Positions 25,231-36,745 of a DNA stretch of 64,000 nucleotides are shown in pieces. The notes under the pieces are model-generated. The model worked only from the letters and a program-made list of their open reading frames with translations. It was not told the origin of the DNA and did no database searches. Every line of letters begins with the position of its first letter. Within the stretch, counting starts at the first letter, position 1. A program made the position numbers and the translations under genes. The DNA comes from Reticulitermes speratus (Eukaryota; Arthropoda; Insecta; Blattodea; Rhinotermitidae), in assembly GCA_021186555.1 (NCBI GenBank), contig JAJKFL010000011.1:34163923-34227922 (forward strand), read 5' to 3'.

Positions 25231-25665
25231 TTTAAACATAAGAGGCTGGAACTTTGCGTGTCACTTGGGAACGGTTCTCCTCTTACAACATCAAAACCTT
25301 CGGCGTTTCTGTACAGTAGAATACAACATTTTGTGAGGAAAGTAACCTGAACGCTTGCAGCAGTTATACGCAATGCAGATATACACACATTACGTCGCTC
25401 CAAACCCAACATTACAGTTGACCTTGTGATAGATCTCTATAGAGCCGTGATTGTTGTCCTCATTACAACATGTTACACTAATTTTGTGTTGATAGTATCA
25501 TTACTTTCTATTTCCGACTGCTTTTTATTGCTTTGCAACGTAACTTATCACTGCAATGAACATGTTGCTGTTGGAAAGTCTCTACTAAAATTTAACGGCA
25601 GGCAGCGCGTAATTACTTCTTTAATAAATAATCAGCTTAAACTTGACGGCCCGGATACCTTAGAT
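25231..25665 (-). promoter_or_regulatory. 5' flank and probable promoter of IR-D
   Basis: Over about 400 bases this is very similar to the IR-C flank (41951-42345): ACATCAAAACCTTCGGCGTT, CAGTTATACGCAATGCAGAT and TTACAGTTGACCTTGTGAT are shared. Strong retention upstream of both an intact and a broken gene may reflect recent duplication rather than constraint. The distal end is cut by the hAT insertion at 25666. Confidence 0.45.
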
Positions 25666-25759
25666 CAGGGGTACTCAAACCATGTCCCGCGGGCCAATTG
25701 TGGTCAGCCGAACCCTTAATTTTGGCCTGCGAACAGGAAGATGCTTCCAAAAATATTTA

Positions 25760-25761
<2 letters not shown>

Positions 25762-25793
<32 letters not shown>
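25762..25793. repeat. (TA)n microsatellite
   Basis: A run of about 16 TA units inside the left part of the hAT relic. Confidence 0.95.
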
Positions 25794-25796
<3 letters not shown>

Positions 25797-25955
25797 GCGT
25801 ATTATAGAGTGTAGCAAATCCTGCACCACGTATCTGTTAAGCAGGAAATCTCAGCTTCTAAACGAGCGGTCACAGGTGTTGCTGCTACGTTTTCGTGTAC
25901 TTTCTATTTCTAGTTTTTACCAGAGAAATTAGTAAGAGGAACTAGTAAATTCAGA

Positions 25956-27557
25956 ATGGCGGGTACCAGCAAAAAAACGTGTTTACAGTGAAGTTTCTGG
26001 CAATTTCAAAAAAAATGTACTGATTTATATTTCTTTGTGGAAACTGATGGAAAGTCTCTTTGTGTAATATTCATTCATTCTGTAGTCTGTCTTACGACAG
26101 GTCCGTAGCCTCTTCCAAAGCGAGTTCTCCACAGGGTGCGATCTAGTGCTTCCTCTTTCAATTTCTTGTTTAATATGTCGGGAATAAATATCCGCTGTCA
26201 AGAAATACAATTTGAAAAGACAGTATGACACAAAACATTCAACCAAGTTCGCCAGTCTCCATGGTCAGGTATGCACACACAAACTGAACCTTCTAAAAAA
26301 TCATTAAAATCGCAACAATCAGTTTTTAAGGAAGTATCGGAGGATGTTGACAGTTATGTCAAAGCTAGTTTTATCATTGCTAAAGAATTTGCCAAAATGT
26401 TGAAACCATTTTTTTATGGAGAATTTGTGAAGGAGTGCTTTGTAGCAGCAGCTGAAGATGTGTACCCAAACAAAGCTGATGCCTCTAAAAATATAAGCTT
26501 GTTTCGAATGACTGTTACAAGGAGAGTAGAAGTACTGGCATTGAATGTTGGGAAGACATTGAAAACAAAGTTGCTAGCATGGAATTTTACTCATTAGCAT
26601 TGGATGAAAGCACGGATTTAACCGATATAGCTGAGGTGGCTGTTTTTATTGGTGGGATCAACGACGAACTAAAGGTCTTTGAAGAAATTTTGGATTTATG
26701 TCCCTTGAAAGGGACCACGAAGGGAACAGACATTCTGGAAGCTACGAAAACAACTCTTGCTAGATATCAACTCTGTTTGAAAAACCTCGCAGAGTTGGCA
26801 ACGGATGGAGCCCCAGCTATGGCTGTAACAAAGGCGGGATTGGTAGCACTTAAAAAAACAAAAAATAGATAATAGCAGATTTACCAGCTACCATTGCATC
26901 ACTAACCAGTAACATTTGTGTGCCAAATGCCTCGGTTTAAATGATGCAATAAAAATTTTCACAGACATTGTGAATTTCATCCGAGCGAAGTTTCAAAATA
27001 TTCTACAGACGGAATGGGATGCTGATCATGGCGATGTTGTCTACTTCTCCGACGTGCGACGGTGAAGCCGTTCAAAAAGTGTTCACGAGGATTTTGTAGG
27101 TGAAAGTTGCCATCCAAGTGTCCATGACAGCAAAAGGCAAGCTAGTAACAGAGTTCGACGATCCGAAGTGGTTGGCCGACTTTGCCTTTCTTACGGACAT
27201 TTTTTCTATTTGAATAAGTTAAATTTGAAGCTTCAGTCAAAAGGTCAACTGGTGCATGTCCTTTTTAATCGCATCAAAGCTTTTCAGATGAAATTAGAAC
27301 TCTTTAAGTGCCAACTTCAAGTCCAGAATTTAAATCATTTTGAAAGAATGTTGAAATTGCAGTCTGTAGAATATGCTCCTCAATATGTGGCTGCAATATC
27401 TCAGCTCCAGACCGAGTTCCAAGAGAGATTCCAAGATTTCCGCGCTCAAGAAAGGACCCTGAACGTGGTAACTAACCCCTTCCATGTGAATGTGATGGAG
27501 ACTCCAGGGGCCCTCCAAATGGAAATCACTGACCTTCAATGTGACTCAGACCTCTAA
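25956..27557 (+). pseudogene. GTF2IRD2/ZBED-like hAT transposase, fragmented
   Basis: Pieces in order: KKRVYSEVSGNF and DLYFFVETDGKSLCVI (BED-like N-terminus, frameshifted, about 25970-26080); SLKSQQSVFKEVSEDVDSYV and ASFIIAKEFAKMLKPF (26271-26597); FYSLALDESTDLTDIAEVAV plus AELATDGAPAMAV (26579-26872, the hAT catalytic core with DEST and TDGAPAM); and a C-terminal piece with LNHFERMLKL and DLQCDSDL (27168-27557). At least four frame breaks. This matches the hAT-derived family called general transcription factor II-I repeat domain-containing protein 2-like in arthropods. The family name is from memory. Confidence 0.75.
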
Positions 27558-27914
27558 ATCAAATGTGATGAAGTGTATCTCCTAGAATTTTACCAAAAAT
27601 CCGCTGGGGTGTAAACTTTAACACTCACACCTATCTTGCGCCAAGGTTGATTATGTGATGAGCGATATCTCTGCCTCCCGTCTGAGCCAGCATAGACATT
27701 TTGCGGGATGACCTCTATGTATGTGCTTAAACTTGCCTATACTGGCTAAATTTACAATTCGAATTTTAGGTCACTGGCGAGGAATGTAAATTGTTACGTC
27801 GGTATGTTGTTTGTACTTGAATACATAATCATAGTTCAGCAGAAATTCTATATCAATCACTAATTAATTTGGTGACGTGTATTTTAATATAAAGTAAAAA
27901 TCCGTTAATTAAGT

Positions 27915-28064
27915 AAGCATGATATTGGCAGGATGTGTAGCACACATAGGGAAGAAGAGTAATACATACAGAATTATTTTTTTGGGATGAAATTAAAGGA
28001 GACACTGTAAATATCCGAGGCGTAGAATGGAATTTAATGTTTAAAATGCCACTCAACAAATAAG
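27915..28064 (+). mobile_element. RTE-like LINE relic
   Basis: ATACATACAGAATT, TTTTTTGGGATGAAAT and GGAGACACTGTAAATATC match 42350-42480 upstream of IR-C, showing a shared insertion upstream of two IR copies. Confidence 0.5.
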
Positions 28065-28212
28065 TTGCTTGAGATTTTATGATAAAAATGCAATTTCATG
28101 GCAACTACTAATAAATATCAGCTATAAATTCTGTTAGTTTTCACACTTTCTCTAAACCAGCACTCACAGCGCCACTAGAAAATAGTAACACAACAATAAT
28201 ATATGTCTGCAT
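28065..28212 (-). pseudogene. Orphan decayed IR exon 1
   Basis: The reverse complement starts [18 protein letters not shown] and is about 80% identical to the other IR first exons. It then has four in-frame stops within 40 codons, and its donor is lost. No other exons of this copy are recognisable nearby; the hAT relic and LINE pieces occupy the place where its body would have been. Confidence 0.85.
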
Positions 28213-28790
28213 TTGTAACGTCAGACGTTCGAAATTTGATGTCTAGTTTGGGACCGGCTTTTCTTCTACATCAAAAATTTTGGTGTTTTTGAGGCATTAA
28301 AAATAAGATTTGGGGGGAAATGTAACTTGAAAGTACGTAGCAGTTACACGCGATGCAGATATTCAGAAACTATCTCACTCCACATTCAACGTTGCATTTG
28401 ACTTTGTGGTAGGACTGTACAAAGCTGTGCTTGTCCTCATTAGATCACGATATTTTAATTTCGTATTGATTATATGATTACCTTTTTGTGTCAACCATTT
28501 TCAGTTGCTAGTACCACGTAACTGTGTTAGATCATTAGCGAGCTGTGCTTGTCATGCCATAATACATCCGCCCTCCTCTGAATATGTTATTCTAATTTCG
28601 TGTAGATACTTTAGTTTGATTAACTTTTTTTTCAGGAGTGTTTTATTTCTCGAAAATTTCAAGGAAATAATTGTGCGCTATTGGAATGAGAATTAAATTA
28701 GGGACAATACATAACCTTTTATTTAATAAATAATTGGCTTAATGTTGAAATTCCGTGTCAAATTTGAGGCCACAAGGAAATGATAAAATT
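28213..28790 (-). promoter_or_regulatory. Relic 5' flank of the orphan exon 1
   Basis: Alignable with the flanks of IR-C, IR-D and IR-E (GCAGTTACACGCGATGCAGA, then AATAAATAATTGGCTTAATG and CCGTGTCAAATTTGAGGCC, the last also present upstream of IR-E). Presumably non-functional. Confidence 0.4.
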
Positions 28791-28924
28791 TGTTATGTCT
28801 GACTGTTGCTTTTATTTGAATAAATACTAATATTGCAAAGGATTTATAAATTGAGAGACTTATTGTTTTTTTTGACGTCTCTTATAAGGTAATGTTCTTC
28901 AGTTGCCCTTAATTGAGAAAATCA

Positions 28925-29050
28925 ATGTTTGTAGATTATATGGCACTCACGGAAAAGAAGACTAATGCATACAGGATTACGTTTGTGGGATGAATTGAAG
29001 GAAAGGAACCACATGAATAGGCGAGATATATAATCTCCAAGTGTTCTGAA
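28925..29050 (+). mobile_element. Short RTE-like LINE relic
   Basis: ATGCATACAGGATTACGTTT and GTGGGATGAATTGAAGG match the relic family. 29050-29403 holds nothing else I recognise. Confidence 0.4.
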
Positions 29051-30779
29051 TAAATAGGATCAGATTGTAAATTTAATAGTAGTTTTAAAGTTTCGAATCG
29101 CGAGAACTGCTGTCTTGACAAGTGGATTTCTAACAGAATTATCATTATTACTTTCAAGTAGACTCTCTTTTCAATTTGTCGGTTTGAAACGATTTTCTCT
29201 CAACTGTTTCGGATGAGTTTCGTAGACTGTATGGCATGTGTGATGGAGAGGAAGAAGGCCACGTTTTTTGGTGGAAGGGGTCAAATCACGAAAAATGAGA
29301 TGCAGATGAATTACAAAGTACTATGTGAATAGTATCGCAGTGCGTGCAGCTTGAAGCTTAATTGAGTGTGCTGTTAATTGTGCACCAGCTATCAATATTC
29401 ATTTTACGTTTGCCTTCTAACACTTTCAAGTGGCCAGTATTTGAATACGTCGCCATGGACACATCGCTCAATCATCAGTATGAAAACTCCTATTAAATAT
29501 CCGGCCGCAAGCACTGCCAAAATTGGCGCCACTGTCACCATGCTGACATCTACAGTAGATGGTTTTGCGTTGTTTTCCTCTGAGGGTAGTTGTAGGATTC
29601 TAGCCTGAATTCCTGTCTCACGAAGCTGTGCTAATCTGTGAAAAAAATTAAAAATATAAAGGCTTGAATATGTCGCCATGTTTTAAAGAAATGTTATAAT
29701 AATACATACATAGTTATATAAAATCAAAAGAATAAGGGACTGTGATTATTGGATGTGGGAGACAGTGTGACTGTAATTTATCACTTGTTGTGGCTAAGGA
29801 AAACATCGATATACCTCTATCACGTCTATTTATCAGGTGGAGGTTATGTTCCGGGATTGCCAGAACACAATTACCATTATCTCTGCAATTCATAGTTTGA
29901 CATAGTCACAGTTGTGACAATGTTATTAAGCGTCGATTTGTAGGCATGAATGAGTTATAGTAATATTGTATAGTGATTTAAAATAGTCAAGTAGCTTTCC
30001 TAGTGAACCTCTTTCGTTGGCATTTTTGTAACTCTGAGTTCTGTTTTATCGACTGATGATTAATTATTTAGTTATATATAGTGAACATAGAACGTTCTGG
30101 ACAAGAAACATTAGGAGTTAAAGGGTCGGAGCTTGCAGCTGACCACGCAACTACTTTAATTTAACAAGAAATACAATATTGAAACTTTAAGTTTTCCCCA
30201 CTTTTCTGTATTTTCTGTTGATAAGTCTCAAGTTCCTTTACTTGTTAAAAAGGGACATTATTTTATATGCCTAACATGTTATGTCACATCTTGTAGTATC
30301 TCTTATCGTACAAACCGTAACCGAAAAGAGGATCAGCCAGAAGCGCTTTGGTTAAAGGCGAGGAGTAACAAACCATATCGGTCAGATAAAAACTGACTGG
30401 AAGTTGTATATTATTATGTAAAACAAGACAGTTGTAAAAGACGTTCTTGGCACAGATATTGAGAGTTCGAATTTGAATGTTTACTTATTTCTTAAAGTTC
30501 TAAAATTGTACACTTTTTTCTATATTTGTTCCTAGTCTGACAATTACCATCAAATAATTTCGATTTTGACAGTTGTTAATATGCCCAAGTTTTTGTTTCG
30601 ATCGTAACCTTTATCGCATTTTTGTTTTGCGCTAGTGTCCATTTACTCACAGATTCCACGTTTCTGTCATTTCCTTAATCCGGATTACACAAAGTTCTTT
30701 AAGAGATTTCGATGACCTCAGATTGCGCAAATTTCGTTGAAAACTGGTGGAAACGTGTCCTATCTTACTCGAATTTAAA

Positions 30780-31465
30780 TACTTGGGCTTAAGAATAAAT
30801 ATACATGTCTGTCAATCTTGTAGGTTTTGCGGGGAACTCACAATAAATTATCACTTACAGATTTATAAAAAATGTATTTTATTATTTCACTTCCAATTGA
30901 TGAGCCCTCTGTAACGGTTGTTCTTGGAGATTATAAAGACATCTGTCACCGTGTAGGAACTTTCCTCGAATTTTAATATTTGGGCCTAAGAATGATATAC
31001 ATGTCTTTCATTCTTGGAGGTTTTGTGGGGAACTCAAACTAAAGTTTACGCAATATAAAGAAAAGAATATTATTATCTCACCTCCAGTTGATGAGCCCTC
31101 TGTAATGGTTGTTCTTGGAGATTATAAAGGCATCTGTCTCCGTGTAGGAACTTTCCTCGAATTTTAATATTTGGGCCTAAGAATGGATATACATGTCTTT
31201 CATTCTTGGAGGTTTTGTGGGGAACTCAAACTAACCTTTACGCAATATAAAGAAAAGAATATTATTATCTCACCTCCAGTTGATGAGCCCTCTGTAATGG
31301 TTGTTCTTGGAGATTATAAAGGCATCTGTCTCCGTGTAGGAACTTTCCTCGAATTTTAATATTTGGGCCTAAGAATGGATATACATGTCTTTCATTCTTG
31401 GAGGTTTTGTGGGGAATTCAAACTAACCTTTACGCGATATATAAAAATGAATATTATTATCTCAC
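30780..31465 (-). repeat. 192-bp tandem repeat copying the 3' end of IR-C exon 8
   Basis: CTCACCTCCAGTTGATGAGC recurs at 31078, 31270 and 31461, with a diverged copy near 30887, giving a period of 191-192. Each unit carries about 75 bases of the exon 8 end (LINWR and its GTGAG donor on the minus strand) plus about 115 bases of following intron. Only the copy at 31461 continues into the full exon. Confidence 0.9.
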
Positions 31466-32454
31466 CTCCAGTTGATGAGCCCTATGTAATGGTTGTTCTT
31501 GGAAATTATAAGGGCCAATGTTATCGGGTAGGAAGTTTCAGGAAGCGACATCACCTTACAGGACAATTTCTGTGAATATATTTTGAATGACGTAGGCCCA
31601 AGGCATGCATACTTGTAATCAGCACAAACCCTTCTGAAACCATGCAAATGGGAGATGGGCATGTCTTCTTTGAAGGGCGCTATCATCTTTTCATACACAG
31701 CCCTCTCAATTCCTTCAGTGGCCCGCTGAAAGAAAATGTATGTAATTAAGTGCATCAGTTGCTGTACAATAAATAAACTGACCATCTGGCTAAAGCAGTG
31801 ACACATCAGAGAATCTCCAATTTGAGCTGGGATGCAGACTGTCTTTATCGATGCTTATCTTGGTCCTTGTTATGGGTACAATACCTGTCCAATGTGAGAA
31901 TTAGAAAAATATACACATACACAGTGCAGGGTTGCACAAATCACTGGCGATAATATTTTATACTGTGGAACCATATATTTGTTGGTCATTAGTACGGGAA
32001 TTGCTTCCCGTCAATATTCTCACGCCAAAATAGTGAGGTGGCTTGCCGATCTTTAAAATTTTCGGATACCTGATATACACTATGTGAAACAGAACTCGAT
32101 GTTTTAAAGGGTTAAAGAAGTCATATTTGAGTTTCAGATGAAAAATTTGCCAACATCAGCGCATAGAATTTATATTCATGAAGACTGGGTAATGCCATTA
32201 GAATTAGTTAAAGTTGTGACAAAATTAGTTGCCATTTGAGCTCGTAATCACTCTATATGCCTGCAGTTGGTATGGCGTAACTTCTTATAGAATCACCTCG
32301 GAATATCCATGTATGGGATTACATCTTCCAAAAACGTTTATTCTGAAGAGATTACACTCATATCTTCAGTCATTTTTGGCCTAATGGAGGAATCAAAAGC
32401 GCTTAATAATGAACGCTTTTCCTCTTACCAATTTTACCTCTCACGTACAAGCCA

Positions 32455-32616
32455 ATAAATAGCAACTAATCTGGCCACTAATGTATCTTTGTAATACATC
32501 AAACACATTGGTGTGAGAAGGAAATCATCTAATTCCCTTTTCGTCAAGTCTTTAATGAAGGGCGCTATCAGCTTCTCATATGCAGCTCTGCCGATCCCGT
32601 CAGTCGCTCGCTGAAG
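32455..32616 (-). pseudogene. Chimeric IR exon fragment in IR-C intron 7
   Basis: The reverse complement reads RATDGIGRAAYEKLIAPF (exon 8 start, with an acceptor-like AG), then jumps to CCAATGTGTTTGATGTAT, which matches the end of exon 7 of other copies and its following intron. The order is the reverse of the normal exon 7 to exon 8, as expected at a tandem-duplication junction with deletion. Confidence 0.75.
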
Positions 32617-32819
32617 ATAACAAAACATCATATCACTATGACAGTCAGTTACTTTGCAGTAGGCAAACCGCTCAACCTGACACAATGTGTGAATCTTGCT
32701 GTTTTGTTTTGGTGAAATTAGGCTGTAATTTGGGCTGGGGTATAAACTGTCTTTATTGAGGTTTGTACTGATTAAAATATAGCGGAAGGAAAGCTGCTTA
32801 TTTAGAGAGTTATATGAAG

Positions 32820-32950
32820 TAAGTCACATATGCACACACAAGTACATATATACATAATACATACTTACATACACACAAATATATATATACATACATACAC
32901 ATACATACATATATACATACATACTACACATATGTATATATATATATAGC
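32820..32950. repeat. ACATA/TATA microsatellite
   Basis: A compound repeat of ACATACATATATACAT-type units in IR-C intron 7. Confidence 0.85.
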
Positions 32951-33428
32951 GTGTGATTCTCATAGGTTAAGCTGAAATCTCTGCCAGTGTCGCAGTATCA
33001 GAGCAGACTGAGGCACAATATTGACTGTAAATGTTGTTAGTTTTCTTAGACATACATCGAAAATGTTGAGGTTGGAAGAATTCTGCACGACACCTAGCTT
33101 GTAGGAACCGTCATACAAGAGGTCCTGAAGGTCCTTGAAGGGCAGATGTCTGGGCTGCACTGCCAGGCTGGAGATTAGGAAAGCCGAATATGCAGCCAGT
33201 AACACCAGTGACGTCATATAGGATGTCAGTATTACAATCCGACCTGATGTCTTCTTGAGTTCACCCGACTGACCTGCGACACATTACGGCTTCTGTCATT
33301 TCAACAATTTAAAAAAGAAAGAAAATATTCTTGTTTTATTTCACGTTGTATTCACCGTGCATTTTGTTAAACAATTAAAAGATTTATTAAACCAACACAT
33401 GCACTATATTCTTATAACCAAGTCAATC

Positions 33429-33473
33429 ACCCCTACATATGTTTCGGCCTATAACAGGCCATCTTCAGGGGGT
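33429..33473 (-). ncRNA. Hammerhead ribozyme motif HHR1
   Basis: On the minus strand: ACCCC (stem I), CTGAAGA core, T, GGCC-TGTTATA-GGCC (perfect stem II), GAAA core, minimal stem III ACAT/ATGT, TA before the predicted cut, then GGGGT closing stem I. All conserved core positions are present. It is in the sense direction of IR-C, inside intron 6. The tiny stem III implies weak activity as a monomer, as in the Penelope-type hammerheads. Confidence 0.82.
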
Positions 33474-33740
33474 CAAAGATTTTTGTACAGACATTACATC
33501 TTTTGTTCAATTTTAAAAAAGTACATCCACATTAAGGTAAAATGAATCTTAGTTCCCAAAGGATTTAGGCGTTGTTTCTTTCAGCTGTAAAATCCTAGGG
33601 AATGTGTTTATATAAAAGGTTAAAATTACATATCTGTTGTTATATATAAATTAGTGGCAGTTCGGACTTGTATGCAGTTATCACAAGGATGTCGCAGTTT
33701 TCTTGTGTTATGTTGTACGAGTTGCGCGTTTTGTGCTGCA

Positions 33741-33782
33741 CCGGCTGGTTGCATTGTGACTAGTCACAACGCAACCAGCCGG
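33741..33782. repeat. 42-bp near-perfect palindrome
   Basis: CCGGCTGGTTGC at one end and GCAACCAGCCGG at the other, meeting at GTGACTAGTCAC. One mismatched pair. It lies between the arms of the inverted-repeat element. Confidence 0.9.
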
Positions 33783-33863
33783 ATGTAGATGTAATTTTAA
33801 CTTTATGTGGATGTACAATTTTAAAATTGAACAAAAGGTATAAAGTCTGTGTAAAACACTTTG

Positions 33864-33908
33864 ACCCCCTGAAGATGGCCTGTTATACGCCGAAACACAT
33901 GTAGGGGT
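33864..33908 (+). ncRNA. Hammerhead ribozyme motif HHR2
   Basis: The inverted partner of HHR1: ACCCC, CTGAAGA, T, GGCC-loop-CGCC (one stem II pair lost), GAAA, a short stem III around CACATG, TA, GGGGT. Antisense to IR-C. Confidence 0.75.
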
Positions 33909-35764
33909 GATTGACTTGGTTATAAGAATACAGTGTATGTGTTGGTTTAATAAATCTTTTAAATTATTCTTGTGTTTGCATGTAAGGACCGGTTAAAATT
34001 TGGCGGGGCTGCTTGAATGTTTATCGCCAGAACGCAAATGAGATAACTACCCTCGTAACTGAAATTATGCGTTTTATTTAATAAAAAGCCATTGGCAAAA
34101 AATCTTCTGCTCTTTGACAATGAGAATAAATGAATATGTTCCTACCAGGTGTATGAATTTGCTAGCCCAACACCATGGCATTGGCTCATAAACTAGGGAC
34201 TATCCATCTTCGTCTTCGAGGGAAACGAAGACTGGAATATAGGGAGTTGACACAGACAGAGCAATGGGGGAAAAGATTTAGTCGGCAAAACTTTTACAAG
34301 GATTGAGAGGAAGGGAAGAGACGGAAAATTGAAAGTATGAACTTAAGCGTAATGAAAGAGAAAAATGAGATTATATAATAGGAATGCAACAGAAAAATAC
34401 ATAGAAAGTAAAAATGGGACACAACAGGATTAATCGGCCTGACCTTGCTGACAGAAACACGCGTGAATGTAGAATAACACGGCTGGCACAGTCAGGCCCT
34501 GGTTCCTGTCATGACCGCAGTTGGTGAGTGCCAGACAGACACTAAGGGCACAGACAGCAATGGCCACGGCCAGCCACAAGCCGTAGCTGAAAGGCGTGAC
34601 GTAGCGATCCCATGCCATGTCTGAGCTGCTGGGTAGACGTATAAACACGTTGGCCCTGAAGTGAAAATTTACTCTTGTTGTTCTAAATGTGTGATATCAC
34701 TATTTTCAGATGTGCTTTTATTTCATGACGAGGTATCGGAAGAAATTATGGAGAATGTAATAAGTTGAGTAAGTTATTGTGTCATGAAAGAGCATCAGGT
34801 TTTGTTCTTATAGCTGAGAAAACATAAAACTCAACATTCACGAATACTCTTATTGAATAGTGGTGGAAATTGTTGGTAGAGGCTGACAGAATTTATAAGA
34901 ATTAGAGCCTGGTTATAACCGAAATCTTTTGGCTAAACTAATCATGGAGAGGTAAAAATGAAGCTCGGAGAACATGGTGGTCTTTGTGTTGCTCTCATTT
35001 AAAAATATTGACATAAGGGAGCGAAAATTATGTTCAAAGGACTTACACATAATAAAGGGAATATACCGTTATGTGTAATGAAGTTCGGAGAACATGTAAG
35101 CTGTCATAATATTTTTCTACGCATAACGGGGCAGATAGTAACGGAAGTACAGTTCGGAGAATTAGCTGGTCCCATTCTTCTTCTCATATTAACAAAAAAG
35201 ACTTAGAGAGGAACATAGGACGTTCGGAGGACATCAACGCTTTACAGAGTAAGTTCATATCTAATGTGAACAGATAAATTAACCAGTTATTCTTACCTTT
35301 CAAATAGTAGTGTATCTGTGAATGACACAACTTCAGACCTCTCCTTCATCACTGCGAAGTCTCCGATACTAATGTCTGCCACCCCACTGCTTACCAGCGC
35401 CACCATTCCGTTCCAAGAACCGTTAGCAGACATCGAGCCGTGTGAATCCGCCTCGTGGAACACAGTGCTGTTGACAGGTGTCAGGACTTAATATTGTTCT
35501 TAAATATATTTACAAATTATAATGTAAAAATTTACAATTCTCCAAATATTTAGTTTTTGTGTGTTAGATGATTTAAAGTGCGAACCAATTAGTTCTAAAT
35601 GACATGTGAATTCTTCTCGTGAATATCAGTGCTGGTAACAGATGATAGGACTTAGTATTTTTTTAAGTATCTAATTGTTGTAACACAGATTATAATAAAT
35701 TTAAACACATTTTTTAAACAAATTTTGACATTATAAAAATATATCACAAAAATATAATTTTCTC

Positions 35765-36070
35765 TGTTTGTAGTGTTGGTTGAGGCACTGCTCTACAAGC
35801 AAGAAATTCGCGGTTTCGATTCTCGATGTTGTCATTGAAATTTTTCATTGACATAATCATTTCGGTCGCACTATGGCCCTGGGGTCGACTCAGCCTCTAA
35901 CAGAAATGAGTACCAAGAGTATTTCCTGGGGTATAGGCGGCCGGTGCGTAGAGCTGACAACCTTACCACCTTTATGTGCCGATTTTCTTGAACTCAGGAA
36001 GCCTCAACCTCCTGGAACTCTAGGGCCTGTCCAGGCGTGTAATGGGATTGCTCAGTTTGTAGTAATACAT
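35765..36070 (+). mobile_element. tRNA-derived SINE (family 2), IR-C intron 4
   Basis: Box A region TGGTTGAGGCACTGCTCTAC and box B CGCGGTTTCGATTCTCG, then a body with GGCGGCCGGTG, CCTCAACCTCCTGGA and GGCCTGTCCAGGC shared with 49741-50035. Confidence 0.75.
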
Positions 36071-36133
36071 TGACAAGCAACATTTACTATATAGGTTGTA
36101 ATAATGAGATATCTGTCTATTAACACATATTTT

Positions 36134-36347
36134 GAGATCTACACTGTTCTGGGATATTACGCGGCGTCGTGTTGTAATTCTTTACCGACGTTTCGGGACC
36201 AGGTATCAGTCCCATCTTCACAGGTCAAGAGTTTTTTCCTACTCGGACTCTTGACCCGTGAAAATGGGACCGATACGTTTTCTCGAAACGTCGGTAAACA
36301 ATTACCACACGACGCCGCTTATTATCCCAGAAGAGCGCAGATCTCAT
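36134..36347. mobile_element. Foldback element with degenerate hammerhead-like arms, IR-C intron 4
   Basis: The arms start GAGATCTACACTGTTCTGGG and end with its imperfect complement at 36325-36347. Both arms contain TTTACCGACGTTTCG, which on the opposite strand reads CGAAACGTCGGTAAA. The left arm also has a perfect GGGAC/GTCCC stem followed by GAAA, but the CUGANGA box is mutated to GTGAAGA. Probably a relic of a ribozyme-bearing family like that at 33.4 kb. Confidence 0.6.
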
Positions 36348-36624
36348 CCACATAGCTATGGAAGCCTGAATTCAACACATATTTTAATGAAAATGTAATA
36401 CCTATAGTTTTTCTTATATTAAGATAACCTGAAGTTAACGAAGTTTAGATAAAATATCTTGCCTTATTTATATGTCTAATTAATGCTAACATCAATAAAT
36501 TTGTGTTGGGGGTAAACAAGCACTTTCTTATTGCACAGTGCACAAGTTCTATGGGGTGTCATTTTCTATCCGCTGTATGACTTATCTTCAATTTAACAAG
36601 TGCGATATATATATATTATTTGTT

Positions 36625-36745
36625 ACTGCAAGTGGGTTTATACTCGGTGGCAGTGGAAAATTTCTTTTCCCTTTCGGGATTCGAACCCCACACCGTCCAC
36701 CCCGTAGCTGGCCGCTATACCGACTGAGATAGGCCGGCTTCCTTT
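36625..36745 (-). mobile_element. tRNA-derived SINE fragment (family 3)
   Basis: Minus strand: AAGCCGGCCTATCTCAGTCG (box A region) and GTGGGGTTCGAATCCCG (box B). An acceptor-stem-like match is absent, so it is not a tRNA gene. Confidence 0.6.

Larger units (their letters stand above)
25666..27580 (+). mobile_element. hAT-superfamily relic, right end not found
   Basis: The left end CAGGGGTACTCAAACCATGT with CCCGCGGGCC following is a typical hAT terminus and is preceded by CCTTAGAT (25658-25665). A broken transposase follows. I found no matching right terminus or second CCTTAGAT downstream, so the right end is truncated or replaced. It lies in the IR-C/IR-D spacer, close to the IR-D promoter region. 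Confidence 0.7.
33368..33967. mobile_element. 600-bp inverted-repeat element with two hammerhead motifs, IR-C intron 6
   Basis: The left arm (33368-33540) and right arm (33795-33967) are inverted copies of each other; both outer ends read AAAAGATTTATTAAACCAACACA. Each arm holds a hammerhead ribozyme motif facing outward (separate entries). The spacer contains a 42-base palindrome. Small hammerheads in terminal repeats are known from Penelope-like elements and retrozymes, so this is probably a non-autonomous derivative of such an element. No ORF. Confidence 0.8.

Noticed and set aside
25426..25719. 97-codon plus-strand ORF upstream of IR-D
   Set aside because: It spans the conserved IR 5' flank and the start of the hAT end; no domain.
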